This document shows positions 36,718 through 49,521 of a DNA stretch of 64,000 bases, one piece after another. The stretch lies in NCBI RefSeq assembly GCF_001894985.1, contig NZ_BCXG01000012.1, positions 1-64,000 on the forward strand. Direction: 5' to 3'. Under the pieces are notes generated by a model. It saw only the letters and a program-made list of their open reading frames with translations. It was not told where the DNA came from and did no database searches. The stretch is from Rhodococcus tukisamuensis NBRC 100609 (GTDB lineage: Bacteria > Actinomycetota > Actinomycetes > Mycobacteriales > Mycobacteriaceae). Each line of letters starts with the position of its first letter. Positions within the stretch are counted from its first letter, which is position 1. Both the position numbers and the translations under genes were made by a program.

Positions 36718-38661
36718 GTGACGACCACGGACCGACCCGCGACGCGCCTGCGTTCCTGGCTGCTCGCGGACATCACCGAGGAGCCGGCAGGGCACCAGGG
36801 TCCGTTCCGGTCGCCGCCGAAGGAAGAGCACAAGCACCCCTGGTGGAAGGTGATGTGCCTGACCGGAGTCGACTACTTCTCCACCCTCGGTTACCAGCCG
36901 GGTATCGCGGCGTTGGCGGCCGGCGTGCTGTCCCCGCTGGCGACGCTGGTCCTGGTGGCGTTGACGTTGCTGGGGGCGCTGCCGGTGTACCGCCGCGTCG
37001 CGGCGGAGAGTCCCCGCGGCGCGGGCTCCATCGCGATGCTGGCCCGGTTGCTGCCGCGCTGGGGCGGGAAGATCTTCGTCCTGGTGCTGCTCGGGTTCGC
37101 CGCGACCGACTTCATCATCACCATGACCCTGTCCGCGGCCGACGGCGCCGCACACCTGGTGGAGAACCCGTTTGCTCCCGAGGCCCTGCAGGGCCGGAAC
37201 CTGCTGGTCACGCTCGTGCTGCTGGGCCTGCTCGCGGCCGTGTTCCTCAAGGGCTTCGCCGAGGCGATCGGGATCGCGGTGGCGCTGGTCGGGGTGTACC
37301 TGGCGCTGAACCTGGTGGTCATGGTCGCCGGGCTGTGGCACGTGGCGACCGCACCGTCGCTGGTCACGGACTGGACGTCGGCGATGACCACCCAGCACGG
37401 CAGCCCGTGGATGATGATCGCGATCTCGCTGCTGGTCTTCCCGAAGCTGGCGTTGGGCCTGTCCGGGTTCGAGACCGGCGTCGCGGTGATGCCGCAGATC
37501 AACGGGGATCCCTCCGACACCGACTCGGCGCCGCGCGGCCGCATCCGGGGTGCCCGTCACCTGCTGACCACCTCGGCCCTGATCATGAGTGCCTTCCTCG
37601 TCGTCAGCAGTTTCATCACCACGGTGCTGATCCCCGCGAACGAGTTCGAGGCCGGCGGTGCGGCGAACGGTCGTGCCCTTGCCTACCTGGCCCACGAGTA
37701 CCTCGGCAACGTGTTCGGCACGGTCTACGACGTCAGCACCATCGCGATCCTGTGGTTCGCCGGGGCCTCCGCAATGGCGGGGCTGCTGAACCTCGTCCCC
37801 CGGTACCTGCCCCGGTTCGGGATGGCGCCGGACTGGGCCCGGGCGGTGCGGCCCCTGGTGCTGGTGTTCGCGGCCGTCGCATTCGGCATCACCTGGTACT
37901 TCGATGCCAGCGTCGACGCGCAGGGTGCCGCCTACGCCACCGGCGTACTGGTGCTGATCACCTCCGCCGCGGTGGCCGTCACCATCTCGGCGCATCGCCG
38001 GGGCCAGCGCCGTAAGTCGGTCGGCTTCGGTGTCGTCGCGGCGATCTTCCTCTACACCACCGTGGCGAACGTCTTCGAACGTCCCGAGGGCGTGCAGGTC
38101 GCGACGTTGTTCATCCTGGCGATCCTGTTGGTGTCCTTCGCGTCCAGGTTCCAGCGTGCCTTCGAGCTGCGGGCGGAGTCGGTCAGCTACGACGCCACCG
38201 CATGGCAATTCGTCGAGGAGGCGGCCCGGGGCACAATCCACATCGTCGCCCACGACGCGCGGGAGCGGGACTCCGCGGAGTACCGGCGCAAGGCCGCGGA
38301 ACAGCGCAGGGAGAGCCACCTGCCAGAGGACCAGCCGATTCTCTTCCTGGAGGTGAACGTCCGGGACTCCTCGGAGTTCGCCACCAAGCTGCGGGTGCAC
38401 GGCCGGCAACGGGACGAGCACCGGATCCTGTGGGTCAACAGTGCGGTCATCCCGAACTCGATCGCGGCGATCCTGCTCGACATCCGGGACCGGACGGGTT
38501 CGGTTCCGCACGTGTACTTCGAATGGACGGAGGGCGATCCGATCGCCAACCTGTTGCGATTCCTGTTCATCGGGCAGGGGGAGGAGGCGCCGGTGACCCG
38601 CGAGGTGCTCCGACGGGCCGAACCCGACCCGTCCCGTCGACCGCACGTCCACGTGGGGTGA
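36718..38661 (+). CDS. APC-superfamily amino acid permease with soluble C-terminal domain
   Basis: A 647-residue permease with about 12 membrane helices (from residue 45), starting [25 protein letters not shown], the APC helix 1 pattern. The last 150 residues are soluble and include [17 protein letters not shown] and [12 protein letters not shown]. Similar long APC proteins are annotated as amino acid transporters. GTG 36718. It precedes the membrane fusion protein by only 9 bases, so the two are an operon. Neither gene is in this place in M. tuberculosis, where the tad block is followed by other genes. Confidence 0.85.
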   Translation: MTTTDRPATRLRSWLLADITEEPAGHQGPFRSPPKEEHKHPWWKVMCLTGVDYFSTLGYQPGIAALAAGVLSPLATLVLVALTLLGALPVYRRVAAESPRGAGSIAMLARLLPRWGGKIFVLVLLGFAATDFIITMTLSAADGAAHLVENPFAPEALQGRNLLVTLVLLGLLAAVFLKGFAEAIGIAVALVGVYLALNLVVMVAGLWHVATAPSLVTDWTSAMTTQHGSPWMMIAISLLVFPKLALGLSGFETGVAVMPQINGDPSDTDSAPRGRIRGARHLLTTSALIMSAFLVVSSFITTVLIPANEFEAGGAANGRALAYLAHEYLGNVFGTVYDVSTIAILWFAGASAMAGLLNLVPRYLPRFGMAPDWARAVRPLVLVFAAVAFGITWYFDASVDAQGAAYATGVLVLITSAAVAVTISAHRRGQRRKSVGFGVVAAIFLYTTVANVFERPEGVQVATLFILAILLVSFASRFQRAFELRAESVSYDATAWQFVEEAARGTIHIVAHDARERDSAEYRRKAAEQRRESHLPEDQPILFLEVNVRDSSEFATKLRVHGRQRDEHRILWVNSAVIPNSIAAILLDIRDRTGSVPHVYFEWTEGDPIANLLRFLFIGQGEEAPVTREVLRRAEPDPSRRPHVHVG

Positions 38662-38670
38662 TGTAAGACC

Positions 38671-41133
38671 ATGCGCGTTGACGGACAAGACATCCCGGTG
38701 CACGGCAGCCTGCTGCAGCCGCTGCGCCGGCGAACCAACGACCAGGTACGAGTGGTCGTCGCGGCGGTCTGCGTGATCGCCGTGGTGGTGGTCTCGCTGG
38801 TCACCCGCGGCCGGTGGGAGTCGGTCGAGTCGTCGGTCTCCGACCTCATCGGGGTGGCGTCCCCGGACCTGTCCAACCGGTTCTACTCGTTCTACGGTGC
38901 GGCGATCGTGGCGCTGCCGTTCGCCATCCTGGTGGGGATCGTGGTGGGTCGACGCTGGAAGCTGCTGGCCGGTTACGCCGCCGCCGCCCTGATCGCGGGG
39001 GTGGCGCTGTCCTTCACCGGGGACGGGGTCGCGGCGCCGAAGTGGCACCTGGACCTCAGTGCCCACCTGGACACCTTCCTCTCGCAGTTCCTCGACGACT
39101 CGAGGTGGATCGCGATGCTGGCCGCGGTGCTCACCGTGTGCGGGCCGTGGCTGCCGGTGCGGTGGCGCCGGCTGTGGTGGATCCTGCTCCTGGGCTTCGT
39201 GCCCATGCACCTCTTCGTCAGCGCCGTCGTCCCGGCCCGGGCGATGCTGGGGCTGACGGTCGGGTGGTTCGTCGGCGCCCTGGTGGTGCTGTTCGTCGGC
39301 ACCCCGGCGCTCGAGGTCCCGGTGGATGCGGCCGTACGGGTGCTCGGCCGCCGCGGCCTGAAGGTGCGGGAGATGTCCGTGCTCAGCCCGGCAGGGCCCG
39401 GGCCGCTGGTGCTCTCGGCGTGGTGCCGCGTCGAGCAGTCCGGCGAGCGCGACGCCGGCGGCCCGGACCTGTTCGGTACCGCCGGCCGCCTCCCGGGCCG
39501 GACGGCGGTGGCCACCGACACCCCGGAGCAGGTGGTGGTGGTCGAGCTGTACGGCCAGCACCAGCGCAGCGAGGGCCTGGTCAGGCAGGTGGGACGCTGG
39601 CTCACCTTCCGCAGCTCCGAGACGCCGGCACCGTTTGCGTCACTGCGCCGTTCGGTCGAGCACCGGGCCCTGATGGCGACCGCCGCCGGGGCGCTCGGGG
39701 TGTCCTCCAGCGCGCCGACAGCGGTGGCGGCGCTGGACCGCGGCTGGATGCTCTACGCCCACACAGAGCCGTACGGGACGGTGGTCGACGGCCACGACCC
39801 CGGCGGCCTCGACGTGGTGTGGGAGGGGCTGCACCGGCTGCACAGCAGCCAGATCTCGCACGGCGACCTGCGTCCGGAGAACATCCGGACCGAGGCGGGC
39901 GGCGCACTGTTCGACGGCTTCTCGCGGTCCGAGGTCGGGGCGTCCGACTCGGCGATCCTCTCCGACGTCGCGCAACTGCTGCTCGTGACCGTCGGCCTGT
40001 TCGGGGTGGGGCCGGCGGTACGGGCGGCCATCGCGTCGGTCGGCGCCCCGAAGGTGATCGCGGCGTCCGGCCGGCTCACCCGCTCGGCGATGCCGAGCCG
40101 GATCCGTGGCGCGGTGCCCGACGCGAAGGAGCTGATGGCGGCGACCCGGCTGGAGGTCCGCACGCAGACCAATTCCGGCGAGATCAGGGCCGAACAGGTC
40201 ACCCGCTTCACCCGCAACCAGCTGATCCAGTTGGTGCTGCTGATCGGCCTCGTCTACGTCGCCTACCCGTTCGTCAGCCAGGTGCCGACCTTCATCACCG
40301 AACTGCAGTCGGCGAACTGGTGGTGGGCGCTGCTGGGCCTGGTGGTCTCGGGGCTGACGTATGTCGGGGCGGCCGCGGCGCTGTGGGCGTGCGCCAGCGA
40401 GACCGTCAGCTTCCGGCACCTGACGATCATGCAGTTCGCCAACACCTTTGCCGCCACCACCACCCCGGCGGGTGTCGGCGGGCTAGCGCTGAGCGCGCGG
40501 TTCCTCCAGCACAACGGCCTCGGCGGGGTGCGGGCGACCGCGGCGGTCGCGTTGCAGCAGACCGTGCAGGTGGTCACCCACCTGGTGCTGCTGGTCGTCT
40601 TCAGCATCGCCGCCGGACGCAACGCCGACCTGTCGCACTTCATCCCGAAGGGGACGGTGCTGTACCTGATCGCCGGCCTGCTGCTCGGGGTCGTCGGAAC
40701 GTTCATGGTGGTGCCGAAGCTGCGCCGCTGGCTCCGCGAGGACCTGCGTCCGCAGGTCGCGGACCTGACGGTCGAACTCCTTGACCTGGCCCGCGACCCA
40801 TGGCGGTTCCTGCTCATCGTCGCCGGCTGCGCGGGCACCACTCTCGGTGCGGCGCTGGCACTGTGGGCGAGCGTCGAGGCCTTCGGCGGCGGCGCCACGT
40901 TCATCACCGTCACCATCGTCACCATGATCGGCGGCACCCTGGCGTCCGCGGCGCCGACCCCGGGCGGCGTCGGCGCCGTCGAGGCCGCGCTGATCGGTGG
41001 CCTGGCCGCGTTCGGTGTACCGGCCAGTGTCGCGGTGCCGTCGGTCCTGCTCTACCGCGTGCTCACCTGCTGGCTGCCGGTGTTCGCCGGCTGGCCGATC
41101 CTGCACTGGCTGCAGCGCAACGACCTGATCTGA
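38671..41133 (+). CDS. Fusion: N-terminal membrane block, kinase-like domain, LPG-synthase-type flippase domain
   Basis: An 820-residue membrane protein. Residues 25-215 contain about six helices; about 260-480 is a soluble kinase-like domain with H397-G-D-L-R-P-E-N (catalytic loop wording) and LFDGFSRSE where a DFG would be; about 510-815 has about eight helices matching the lysylphosphatidylglycerol synthase TM (PF03706) domain, including TTPAGVGGLALSARFLQ and APTPGGVGAVEAALIGG. No aminoacyl transferase domain follows, so it is more likely a lipid flippase or regulator than a synthase. Kinase activity is uncertain. A double-palindrome repeat follows the stop. Confidence 0.85.
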   Translation: MRVDGQDIPVHGSLLQPLRRRTNDQVRVVVAAVCVIAVVVVSLVTRGRWESVESSVSDLIGVASPDLSNRFYSFYGAAIVALPFAILVGIVVGRRWKLLAGYAAAALIAGVALSFTGDGVAAPKWHLDLSAHLDTFLSQFLDDSRWIAMLAAVLTVCGPWLPVRWRRLWWILLLGFVPMHLFVSAVVPARAMLGLTVGWFVGALVVLFVGTPALEVPVDAAVRVLGRRGLKVREMSVLSPAGPGPLVLSAWCRVEQSGERDAGGPDLFGTAGRLPGRTAVATDTPEQVVVVELYGQHQRSEGLVRQVGRWLTFRSSETPAPFASLRRSVEHRALMATAAGALGVSSSAPTAVAALDRGWMLYAHTEPYGTVVDGHDPGGLDVVWEGLHRLHSSQISHGDLRPENIRTEAGGALFDGFSRSEVGASDSAILSDVAQLLLVTVGLFGVGPAVRAAIASVGAPKVIAASGRLTRSAMPSRIRGAVPDAKELMAATRLEVRTQTNSGEIRAEQVTRFTRNQLIQLVLLIGLVYVAYPFVSQVPTFITELQSANWWWALLGLVVSGLTYVGAAAALWACASETVSFRHLTIMQFANTFAATTTPAGVGGLALSARFLQHNGLGGVRATAAVALQQTVQVVTHLVLLVVFSIAAGRNADLSHFIPKGTVLYLIAGLLLGVVGTFMVVPKLRRWLREDLRPQVADLTVELLDLARDPWRFLLIVAGCAGTTLGAALALWASVEAFGGGATFITVTIVTMIGGTLASAAPTPGGVGAVEAALIGGLAAFGVPASVAVPSVLLYRVLTCWLPVFAGWPILHWLQRNDLI

Positions 41134-41147
41134 CCCGCTGCGGCCGC

Positions 41148-41199
41148 TCCCCAATGTCACATCGGGTATCCCGGGGACCCCCAATGTGACATTGGGGAC
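41148..41199. repeat. Double-palindrome intergenic repeat, copy 2
   Basis: 52 bases between the convergent stops at 41133 and 41212, aligned without gaps to copy 1 (18403-18454) with about 7 differences. Left core CCAATGTCACATCGG, right core CCAATGTGACATTGG; the outer arms pair. Confidence 0.85.
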
Positions 41200-41211
41200 C
41201 AGCGGGGCGGG

Positions 41212-43539
41212 TCAGCAGATCGAGTCGAGCACCGCGGACAGCAGCCGGACGGCGCCGTCCTTGTCGAGCGGGTTGTTCCCGTTGCCGCACTTGGGCGACT
41301 GCACACACGACGGGCAGCCGGCGGCGCACTCGCACGAGGCGATGGCGTCGCGGGTGGCGCGCAGCCACGGCGTCAGCTCGGCGTGACCGCGGTCGGCGAA
41401 CCCGGCCCCACCCTGGTGTCCGTCGTAGACGAACACCGTCGGCAGCCCGGTGTCCGCGTGCAGCGCCGTCGAGACCCCGCCGATGTCGCCGCGGTCGCAG
41501 GTCGCCACCAGCGGCAGCAGGCCGATGGCGGCGTGCTCGGCGGCGTGCAGCGCCCCCGGGAACCGGTCCGCCGGGATCCCCGCGCGTTCCATCAGTTCCG
41601 GTGTCACCGTGTACATCACGGCCCGGGTGTGCAGTCGCTGCGGCGGCATGTCCAACTCCACGGCGTCGAGGACCTCCCCGGACGGCAGCCGGCGCAGGTA
41701 CCCGACCACCTGGTGGGTCACCTCCACCTCGGTGAGCGCGACCGTGACCGGGCCGTGCTCGCTGCTGTCGAGCACGGCGGTGACCACGATGTCGGTGTTC
41801 TCTCGTGCGCTGGTGCTCCATTCGGGGGTCTCGGCGTGCACCAACGCCAACCCGTTCTCGAGGTCGAGGCTGTCCACCACGAACGACTCGCCCTGGTGCA
41901 GGTGCACCGCGCCGGGGTGCGCGGTCGCGGGGGCGCGGCCCCCGTCCACGGTGCCCAGCATCCGGCCGGACTGTGCGTCGACGATCGCCACCTGCAGGCC
42001 GATTCCACCCCGGATGTCCACGGACGCATGGGGGTTGGAGTCGGCGGTGACGAACCAGCCGTGCGCCCGGCGCCGGATCAGTCCCTGCGCGGCGAGGTCG
42101 GTGAGCACCTCCAGCGCACCCAGTTCCGCGACCTCGGCATCGCCGAGGGGCAGCTCCAGCGCGGCGCAGAGCAGCTGCGGGCCGAGGACGTACGGGTTGG
42201 ACGGGTCGGTGACGGTGGCCTCGACCGGCTTGTCGAGCAGGGCGGCGGGATGGTGCACCAGGTAGGTGTCGAGCGGGTCGTCACGGGCCACCAGCACCAC
42301 CAGCGAGCCCTGGCCGCGGCGGCCGGACCGTCCGGCCTGCTGCCAGAACGACGCCACCGTGCCGGGGAACCCGGCCACCACCACGGCGTCGAGTCCGGCG
42401 ATGTCCACCCCGAGTTCGAGCGCGTTGGTGGTGGCCGCGCCGAGCAGGGTGCCGTCGGCCAGCGCCGCCTCGAGTTCGCGGCGGTCCTCGGCCAGGTAGC
42501 CGGCCCGGTATGCGGCCACCCGCTCGGCGAGCTCCGGGTCTACCTGCGCCAGCAGCGCTCTGGTGTTCATCGCGGTCAGTTCGGCGCCGCGCCGGGAACG
42601 GACGAAGGTGAGGGTGCGGGCCCCCTCGATCATCAGGTCCGCCATGATCCGGGCGGCCTCGGTGCCCGCCGCACGCCGCACCGGCGCGCCGTTCTCGCCG
42701 GTCACCTCCGCGAGCAGCGGGGGCTCCCACAGGGCGACGGTCCGCGGCCCGTGCGGCGACCCGTCCGTGACGACCTGCTCGCAGGGGGCGCCGATCAGCC
42801 GGGCTGCGGCGGACCCGGGGTCGGCGGTGGTGGCGCTGGCCAGGATGAACACCGGGTCGGCGGCGTAGCGGCGGCAGATACGCCGAAGCCGGCGCAGCAC
42901 CAGTGCCACGTTGGAGCCGAAAACTCCACGGTAGGAGTGACATTCGTCGACCACCACGTAGCGGAGGTTCCGGAAGAAGTGGGCCCAGCGCTGGTGCGCG
43001 CGCAGCATCCCGATGTGCAGCATGTCCGGGTTGGTGAACACCCAGCGGGAGTTGGCGCGCACCCACTGCCGGACCTCGGCGGGGGTGTCCCCGTCGAAGG
43101 CGTTGGGGTAGATGTCTGCCAGTGACTCCGCGGCGTCGCACAGTCCGGATGCGGACCGGATCTGGTCCGCACCAAGCGCTTTGGTGGGGGAGAGGTAGAG
43201 GGCGGTGGCGCGCGGATCCGCGGCGAGGGCGGTGAGGATCGGCAGCTGGTAGGCCAGCGACTTGCCCGACGCGGTCCCGGTGGCCACGACCACGTGCGAG
43301 CCGGCCGCGGCGCGCGACGCGGCGTCGGCCTGGTGGGTCCACGGCAGCTCGATTCCGCTCGCGCGCAGCGCGCCGACCACGTCCGGGTCCGCCCACGACG
43401 GCCACTGCGCGTACTGGGAGTCGCGGGCGGGCAGGTCGGCGACGTGGGTCAGCGGGTGCTCCCCGCCGGGGGTGCCGGCGAGCACTCGGTCGAGCAGCGT
43501 GCGCCCGAAGTTGCCCGCTGCGGGGACCGGTGAGCTCAC
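41212..43539 (-). CDS. DEAD/DEAH-box helicase with DUF1998-type C-terminus (Rv3649-like)
   Basis: A 775-residue superfamily 2 helicase. Motifs: VATGTASGKSLAYQLP (I), SPTKALGADQ (Ia), VVVDECHSYRG (II, DECH), ILASATTADP (III), FVRSRRGAEL (IV), NALELGVDIAGLDAVVVAGFPGTVASFWQQAGRSGRRGQG (V-VI). The C-terminal Cys-rich part CECAAGCPSCVQSPKCGN is a zinc or FeS site of the DUF1998 group. It resembles the MrfA/Hrq1 repair helicases. I prefer GTG 43539, with GGAG upstream, to the frame start at 43623. Opposed to the APC/flippase operon and divergent from cspA. Confidence 0.92.
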   Translation of the reverse strand: MSSPVPAAGNFGRTLLDRVLAGTPGGEHPLTHVADLPARDSQYAQWPSWADPDVVGALRASGIELPWTHQADAASRAAAGSHVVVATGTASGKSLAYQLPILTALAADPRATALYLSPTKALGADQIRSASGLCDAAESLADIYPNAFDGDTPAEVRQWVRANSRWVFTNPDMLHIGMLRAHQRWAHFFRNLRYVVVDECHSYRGVFGSNVALVLRRLRRICRRYAADPVFILASATTADPGSAAARLIGAPCEQVVTDGSPHGPRTVALWEPPLLAEVTGENGAPVRRAAGTEAARIMADLMIEGARTLTFVRSRRGAELTAMNTRALLAQVDPELAERVAAYRAGYLAEDRRELEAALADGTLLGAATTNALELGVDIAGLDAVVVAGFPGTVASFWQQAGRSGRRGQGSLVVLVARDDPLDTYLVHHPAALLDKPVEATVTDPSNPYVLGPQLLCAALELPLGDAEVAELGALEVLTDLAAQGLIRRRAHGWFVTADSNPHASVDIRGGIGLQVAIVDAQSGRMLGTVDGGRAPATAHPGAVHLHQGESFVVDSLDLENGLALVHAETPEWSTSARENTDIVVTAVLDSSEHGPVTVALTEVEVTHQVVGYLRRLPSGEVLDAVELDMPPQRLHTRAVMYTVTPELMERAGIPADRFPGALHAAEHAAIGLLPLVATCDRGDIGGVSTALHADTGLPTVFVYDGHQGGAGFADRGHAELTPWLRATRDAIASCECAAGCPSCVQSPKCGNGNNPLDKDGAVRLLSAVLDSIC

Positions 43540-43931
43540 TGGGTACTCCGAGTTCGTTCGTCGACGCGGCCACACCTGTACGGACCTGGGGTTTTTTATG
43601 CTACTGGTGCGGCGGAAGCGCATTCGCGCGAGGTGGACGGAAACTGTCGGCCGCGTAGTTTGTCCGCCGTTACCAGTTAGTAGTCAAAATCAAGATCATT
43701 TCTTTATGTGATTTAGGCTGTCGCACTCGCGAGAAGCGTGGTTGACTGTCGATCGGTCGCAGCTTCTGTGTTCGTGTACGCGCTCGCAGGATCGATGTTG
43801 CGAGCGCCGTCTCGATGCTTTTCCTCGGGGGGATATCAGCCTGCGGAAGTCACCGGTACTGCGGTCGGAACCGGCCCGGCAGGCAGTGAGCGCCGTCTGC
43901 CGCATCCGGTGTTAGAAAGAGAAGGAATAGC
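43540..43931 (+). promoter_or_regulatory. Upstream region and structured leader of cspA
   Basis: 392 bases without a gene. An A/T-rich stretch (43680-43720) contains a -10-like TAGGCT at 43714-43719 without a clear -35. About 60 bases on lies a hairpin with 9-base arms GCGCTCGCA/TGCGAGCGC (43780-43788, 43799-43807), a loop GGATCGATGT, and GCTTTTCC 12 bases later. A GAAAGAGAAGGAATAGC ribosome site precedes the ATG. Together these suggest a long cold-shock-type 5' leader of about 200 bases; the start site is not certain. Confidence 0.5.
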
Positions 43932-44135
43932 ATGGCACAGGGCACTGTGAAGTGGTTCAACGCGGAAAAGGGCTTCGGCTTCATCGCCCCCGAGGACGGC
44001 TCCGCTGACGTCTTCGTCCACTACTCCGAGATCCAGGGCAGCGGCTTCCGCACCCTCGAGGAGAACCAGCGCGTGGAGTTCGAGGTCGGCCAGGGCACCA
44101 AGGGTCCCCAGGCGACCGGCGTTCGCGCGGTCTGA
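43932..44135 (+). CDS. cspA: Cold shock protein CspA
   Basis: A 67-residue CSD protein: [10 protein letters not shown] then RNP1 KGFGFI (13-18) and RNP2 VFVHY (27-31). It binds single-stranded RNA/DNA and acts as an RNA chaperone. Length and wording are those of the mycobacterial CspA (Rv3648c), and the neighbours match too. A GAAGGAA ribosome site precedes ATG 43932. A strong terminator follows. Confidence 0.98.
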   Translation: MAQGTVKWFNAEKGFGFIAPEDGSADVFVHYSEIQGSGFRTLEENQRVEFEVGQGTKGPQATGVRAV

Positions 44136-44161
44136 TTCGTCAGTACCTCAACACGGATCGA

Positions 44162-44199
44162 ACTCGTCCCCCGTCGCCGGAAGGCGGCGGGGGACGAGT
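44162..44199 (+). terminator. Intrinsic terminator of cspA
   Basis: 17-base arms (44162-44178, 44183-44199) with a GGAA tetraloop and one T-G pair, followed by CCTTTCC. It is 27 bases after the cspA stop. Confidence 0.88.
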
Positions 44200-44305
44200 C
44201 CTTTCCGGGGGCAATCCAGGGCAACGCTTCGGCCAATCCCGCATCTCTTTGACCAATCCGAAAACGTCTGACCATTTTCGTTGCGGCAAAGGGGAATTAG
44301 CTTCG

Positions 44306-44914
44306 ATGTCAGGACTACTGTCTGATTCTGTGAACCAGTTGTCCTTCTTCTCTGCCGACACGGACGCGCCCGACGTGCGCGACCTCGGCGGACTGCTGGC
44401 CGCGCAGGGGCAGGCGGCCGCGGCGGCGGACCGGGCCAGGGTGTCGGTGGTCGTCGACGCGCAGTGGCGCGCCGAGGCGATCGCGGAACTGATCGAGGAG
44501 GCCGGACTGGCCGCCGAGCTGACCCGATCCGACGAGGGGAGCCCGCTGGTGCGGACGGCCTCGGTCCCGGAGCTCCTCGCGCTGGCGACCGACTGGACCA
44601 AGGGCGCGGTCAAGGCGGTGCCGGCGGGATGGATCCCCGGGCCACGGGCGCTGCGGGCGTGGACGCTGGCCGCCGGGCACACCGAGGCGGACGGCGAGCG
44701 CTTCGTGCTGGGACTGGACCCGCACGCCCCAGACACCCACGCGGTGCTCGCCCAGTCCCTGATGCGGGCCGGCATCGCACCCACTCTGATGGGCACCCGT
44801 GGCGGGCACCCGGGACTGCGGGTGGTGGGGCACCGTCGGCTGCAACGGCTGGTCGAGAACGTCGGGCAGCCGCCTGACCGGCCGGAGGCGCGCGGCGCGT
44901 GGCCGCGGGTGTAG
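44306..44914 (+). CDS. Conserved hypothetical protein (Rv3647c-like)
   Basis: A 202-residue soluble protein without a domain I recognise. Visible features: an alpha/beta start DRARVSVVVDAQWRAEAIAELIEEAGLAAEL, a central WTKGAVKAVPAGWIPGPRALRAWTLAAGH, and ALRVVGHRRLQRLVENVG near the end. It sits between cspA and topA as Rv3647c does, which supports its being a real gene. ATG 44306 is the first in-frame ATG with GGGGAA upstream. Its function is unknown; proximity to topA suggests a nucleic-acid context, nothing more. Confidence 0.8.
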   Translation: MSGLLSDSVNQLSFFSADTDAPDVRDLGGLLAAQGQAAAAADRARVSVVVDAQWRAEAIAELIEEAGLAAELTRSDEGSPLVRTASVPELLALATDWTKGAVKAVPAGWIPGPRALRAWTLAAGHTEADGERFVLGLDPHAPDTHAVLAQSLMRAGIAPTLMGTRGGHPGLRVVGHRRLQRLVENVGQPPDRPEARGAWPRV

Positions 44915-45019
44915 AAAGTCGACACGGGATTGATCTGCAAGGATGGGGCACGCGGTGTGTCACTGTTAGTACTTGACACGTGATCGCCCATTCGAGTCGA
45001 GGAAGGTGCAGGCAGCAAG

Positions 45020-48025
<3,006 letters not shown>

Positions 48026-48072
48026 CCGCGCGCGGGTCGGGCTCGGTCGGTGGCGACCGATAGGCTCGCGGC

Positions 48073-49266
48073 GTGGCAGGAGTATTCGACAGGCTGGTCG
48101 GTCAGGGGCACGTCGAGACGGAGTTGACGGGCGCCGCGACGGCGGCACGCGGCGGCGCGCAGTCCGCGGGTTCGCTGATGACGCACTCGTGGCTGTTCAC
48201 CGGACCGCCCGGCTCGGGCCGATCGGTGGCGGCGCTGTGCTTCGCCGCCGCGCTGCAGTGCACCGACGCCGGCGTCCCGGGCTGTGGGCAATGCCACGCC
48301 TGCACCACCACCATGGCGGGCACCCACGCCGACGTGCGCCGGGTGGTCCCGGAGGGGCTGAGCATCAGCGTCGCGGAGATGCGGGCCATCGTGCGCACCG
48401 CCGCCCGCCGCCCCAGCACCGGCTACTGGCAGGTGGTGGTGATCGAGGACGCGGACCGGCTCACCGAGGGTGCGGCGAACGCGCTGCTCAAGGTCGTCGA
48501 GGAGCCGCCGGAGCGGACGGTGTTCCTGCTGTGCGCGCCGTCGGTGGACCCGCAGGACATCTCCGTGACGCTGCGCTCGCGGTGCCGGCACGTGGCGCTG
48601 GTGACGCCGTCGGTCGACGCGATCGCCGGGGTGCTGCGCGAGCGGGACGGACTGGACCCGGAGACCGCGCGGCTGGCGGCCTCGATCAGCGGGGGACACG
48701 TGGGCCGGGCCAGACGGCTGGCCACCGACTCGGAGGCCCGTGCTCGGCGGGACCAGGCCCTGGGCCTGGCGTCCGCGGCCACCCGGCCCGGCACCGCCTA
48801 CGCGGCGGCCGACGAGCTGGTGCGGGCCGCCGAGGCCGAGGCCAAGGAGATGAGCGCGTCGAGGGACGAGCGGGAGACCGAGGAACTGCGCACCGCACTG
48901 GGTGCGGGCGGCACCGGCAAGGGCGCCGCCGGCGCGCTGCGGGGCTCGGCGGGGGCGCTCAAGGACCTCGAACGGCGGCAGAAGTCGCGGGCGACGCGGA
49001 CCGGACGCGACAGCCTGGACCGCGCGCTGATCGACCTGGCCGGGCTCTACCGGGACGCGCTGGCCGTCTCGCTCGGCTCGGACGCGCAGCCGAACCACCC
49101 GGACAAGGCGGACCAGGTGCGGAAGATGGCGGCCGCGGGGAGCCCGGAGGCGCTGCTGCGCTGCATCGAGGCCGTGCTGGACTGCCGGGAAGCGCTCGCC
49201 GTCAACGTCAAGCCCAGGTTCGCGGTGGCCGCCATGGTGGCCCGGTTGGGCGCGGCGCTGAACTGA
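48073..49266 (+). CDS. holB: DNA polymerase III subunit delta'
   Basis: A 397-residue clamp-loader subunit. The P-loop is the degenerate GPPGSGRS (44-51), as expected for delta', followed by zinc ligands C63, C71, C74 and C77; [27 protein letters not shown] and TLRSRCRHV are typical of the AAA+ core. It pairs with delta and tau/gamma to load the beta clamp. GTG 48073. It lies just before tRNA-Thr, as Rv3644c does. Confidence 0.95.
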   Translation: MAGVFDRLVGQGHVETELTGAATAARGGAQSAGSLMTHSWLFTGPPGSGRSVAALCFAAALQCTDAGVPGCGQCHACTTTMAGTHADVRRVVPEGLSISVAEMRAIVRTAARRPSTGYWQVVVIEDADRLTEGAANALLKVVEEPPERTVFLLCAPSVDPQDISVTLRSRCRHVALVTPSVDAIAGVLRERDGLDPETARLAASISGGHVGRARRLATDSEARARRDQALGLASAATRPGTAYAAADELVRAAEAEAKEMSASRDERETEELRTALGAGGTGKGAAGALRGSAGALKDLERRQKSRATRTGRDSLDRALIDLAGLYRDALAVSLGSDAQPNHPDKADQVRKMAAAGSPEALLRCIEAVLDCREALAVNVKPRFAVAAMVARLGAALN

Positions 49267-49303
49267 GCAAGCCTGGCCGAAGGGGCCGGGGTGGGGGTCA
49301 ATT

Positions 49304-49332
49304 TTCGTATCCGGGGCCGATGCCGCTAGACT
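49304..49332 (+). promoter_or_regulatory. Promoter of tRNA-Thr
   Basis: -35-like TTCGTA (49304-49309), 17-base spacer, -10 TAGACT (49327-49332), giving a start about 23 bases before the tRNA. Confidence 0.55.
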
Positions 49333-49361
49333 CCTGCTGGTTCGATCGCAAGGTCGGACAC

Positions 49362-49434
49362 GCCGCCTTAGCTCAGTCGGTAGAGCATTTCACTCGTAAT
49401 GAAAAGGTCGACGGTTCGATTCCGTCAGGCGGCT
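49362..49434 (+). tRNA. tRNA-Thr (anticodon CGT)
   Basis: 73 bases. Acceptor arms GCCGCCT/AGGCGGC, D-loop CTCAGTCGGTAGAG, anticodon stem TTTCA/TGAAA with loop CTCGTAA (anticodon CGT), T-arm GGTTCGATTCC. CCA not encoded; discriminator T. Same place as the tRNA-Thr after Rv3644c. Confidence 0.98.
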
Positions 49435-49438
49435 CCGC

Positions 49439-49478
49439 AGAAAGCCCCTCACCTGGAACATCAGGTGAGGGGCTTTCT
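49439..49478 (+). terminator. Intrinsic terminator after tRNA-Thr
   Basis: 17-base perfect arms starting AGAAAGCCCC (49439-49455) and 49462-49478, loop GAACAT, the second arm ending GGCTTTCT. Strong symmetric terminator 4 bases after the tRNA. Confidence 0.9.
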
Positions 49479-49521
49479 CGTGCTCGGTTGTTCGCCCCGG
49501 TGCTCGGGGCTCGACGAGCGG

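Noticed and set aside
36682-39561. 959-residue minus-strand frame
   Set aside because: Antisense to the APC permease and the flippase fusion; His/Gln/Arg-rich, no domain.
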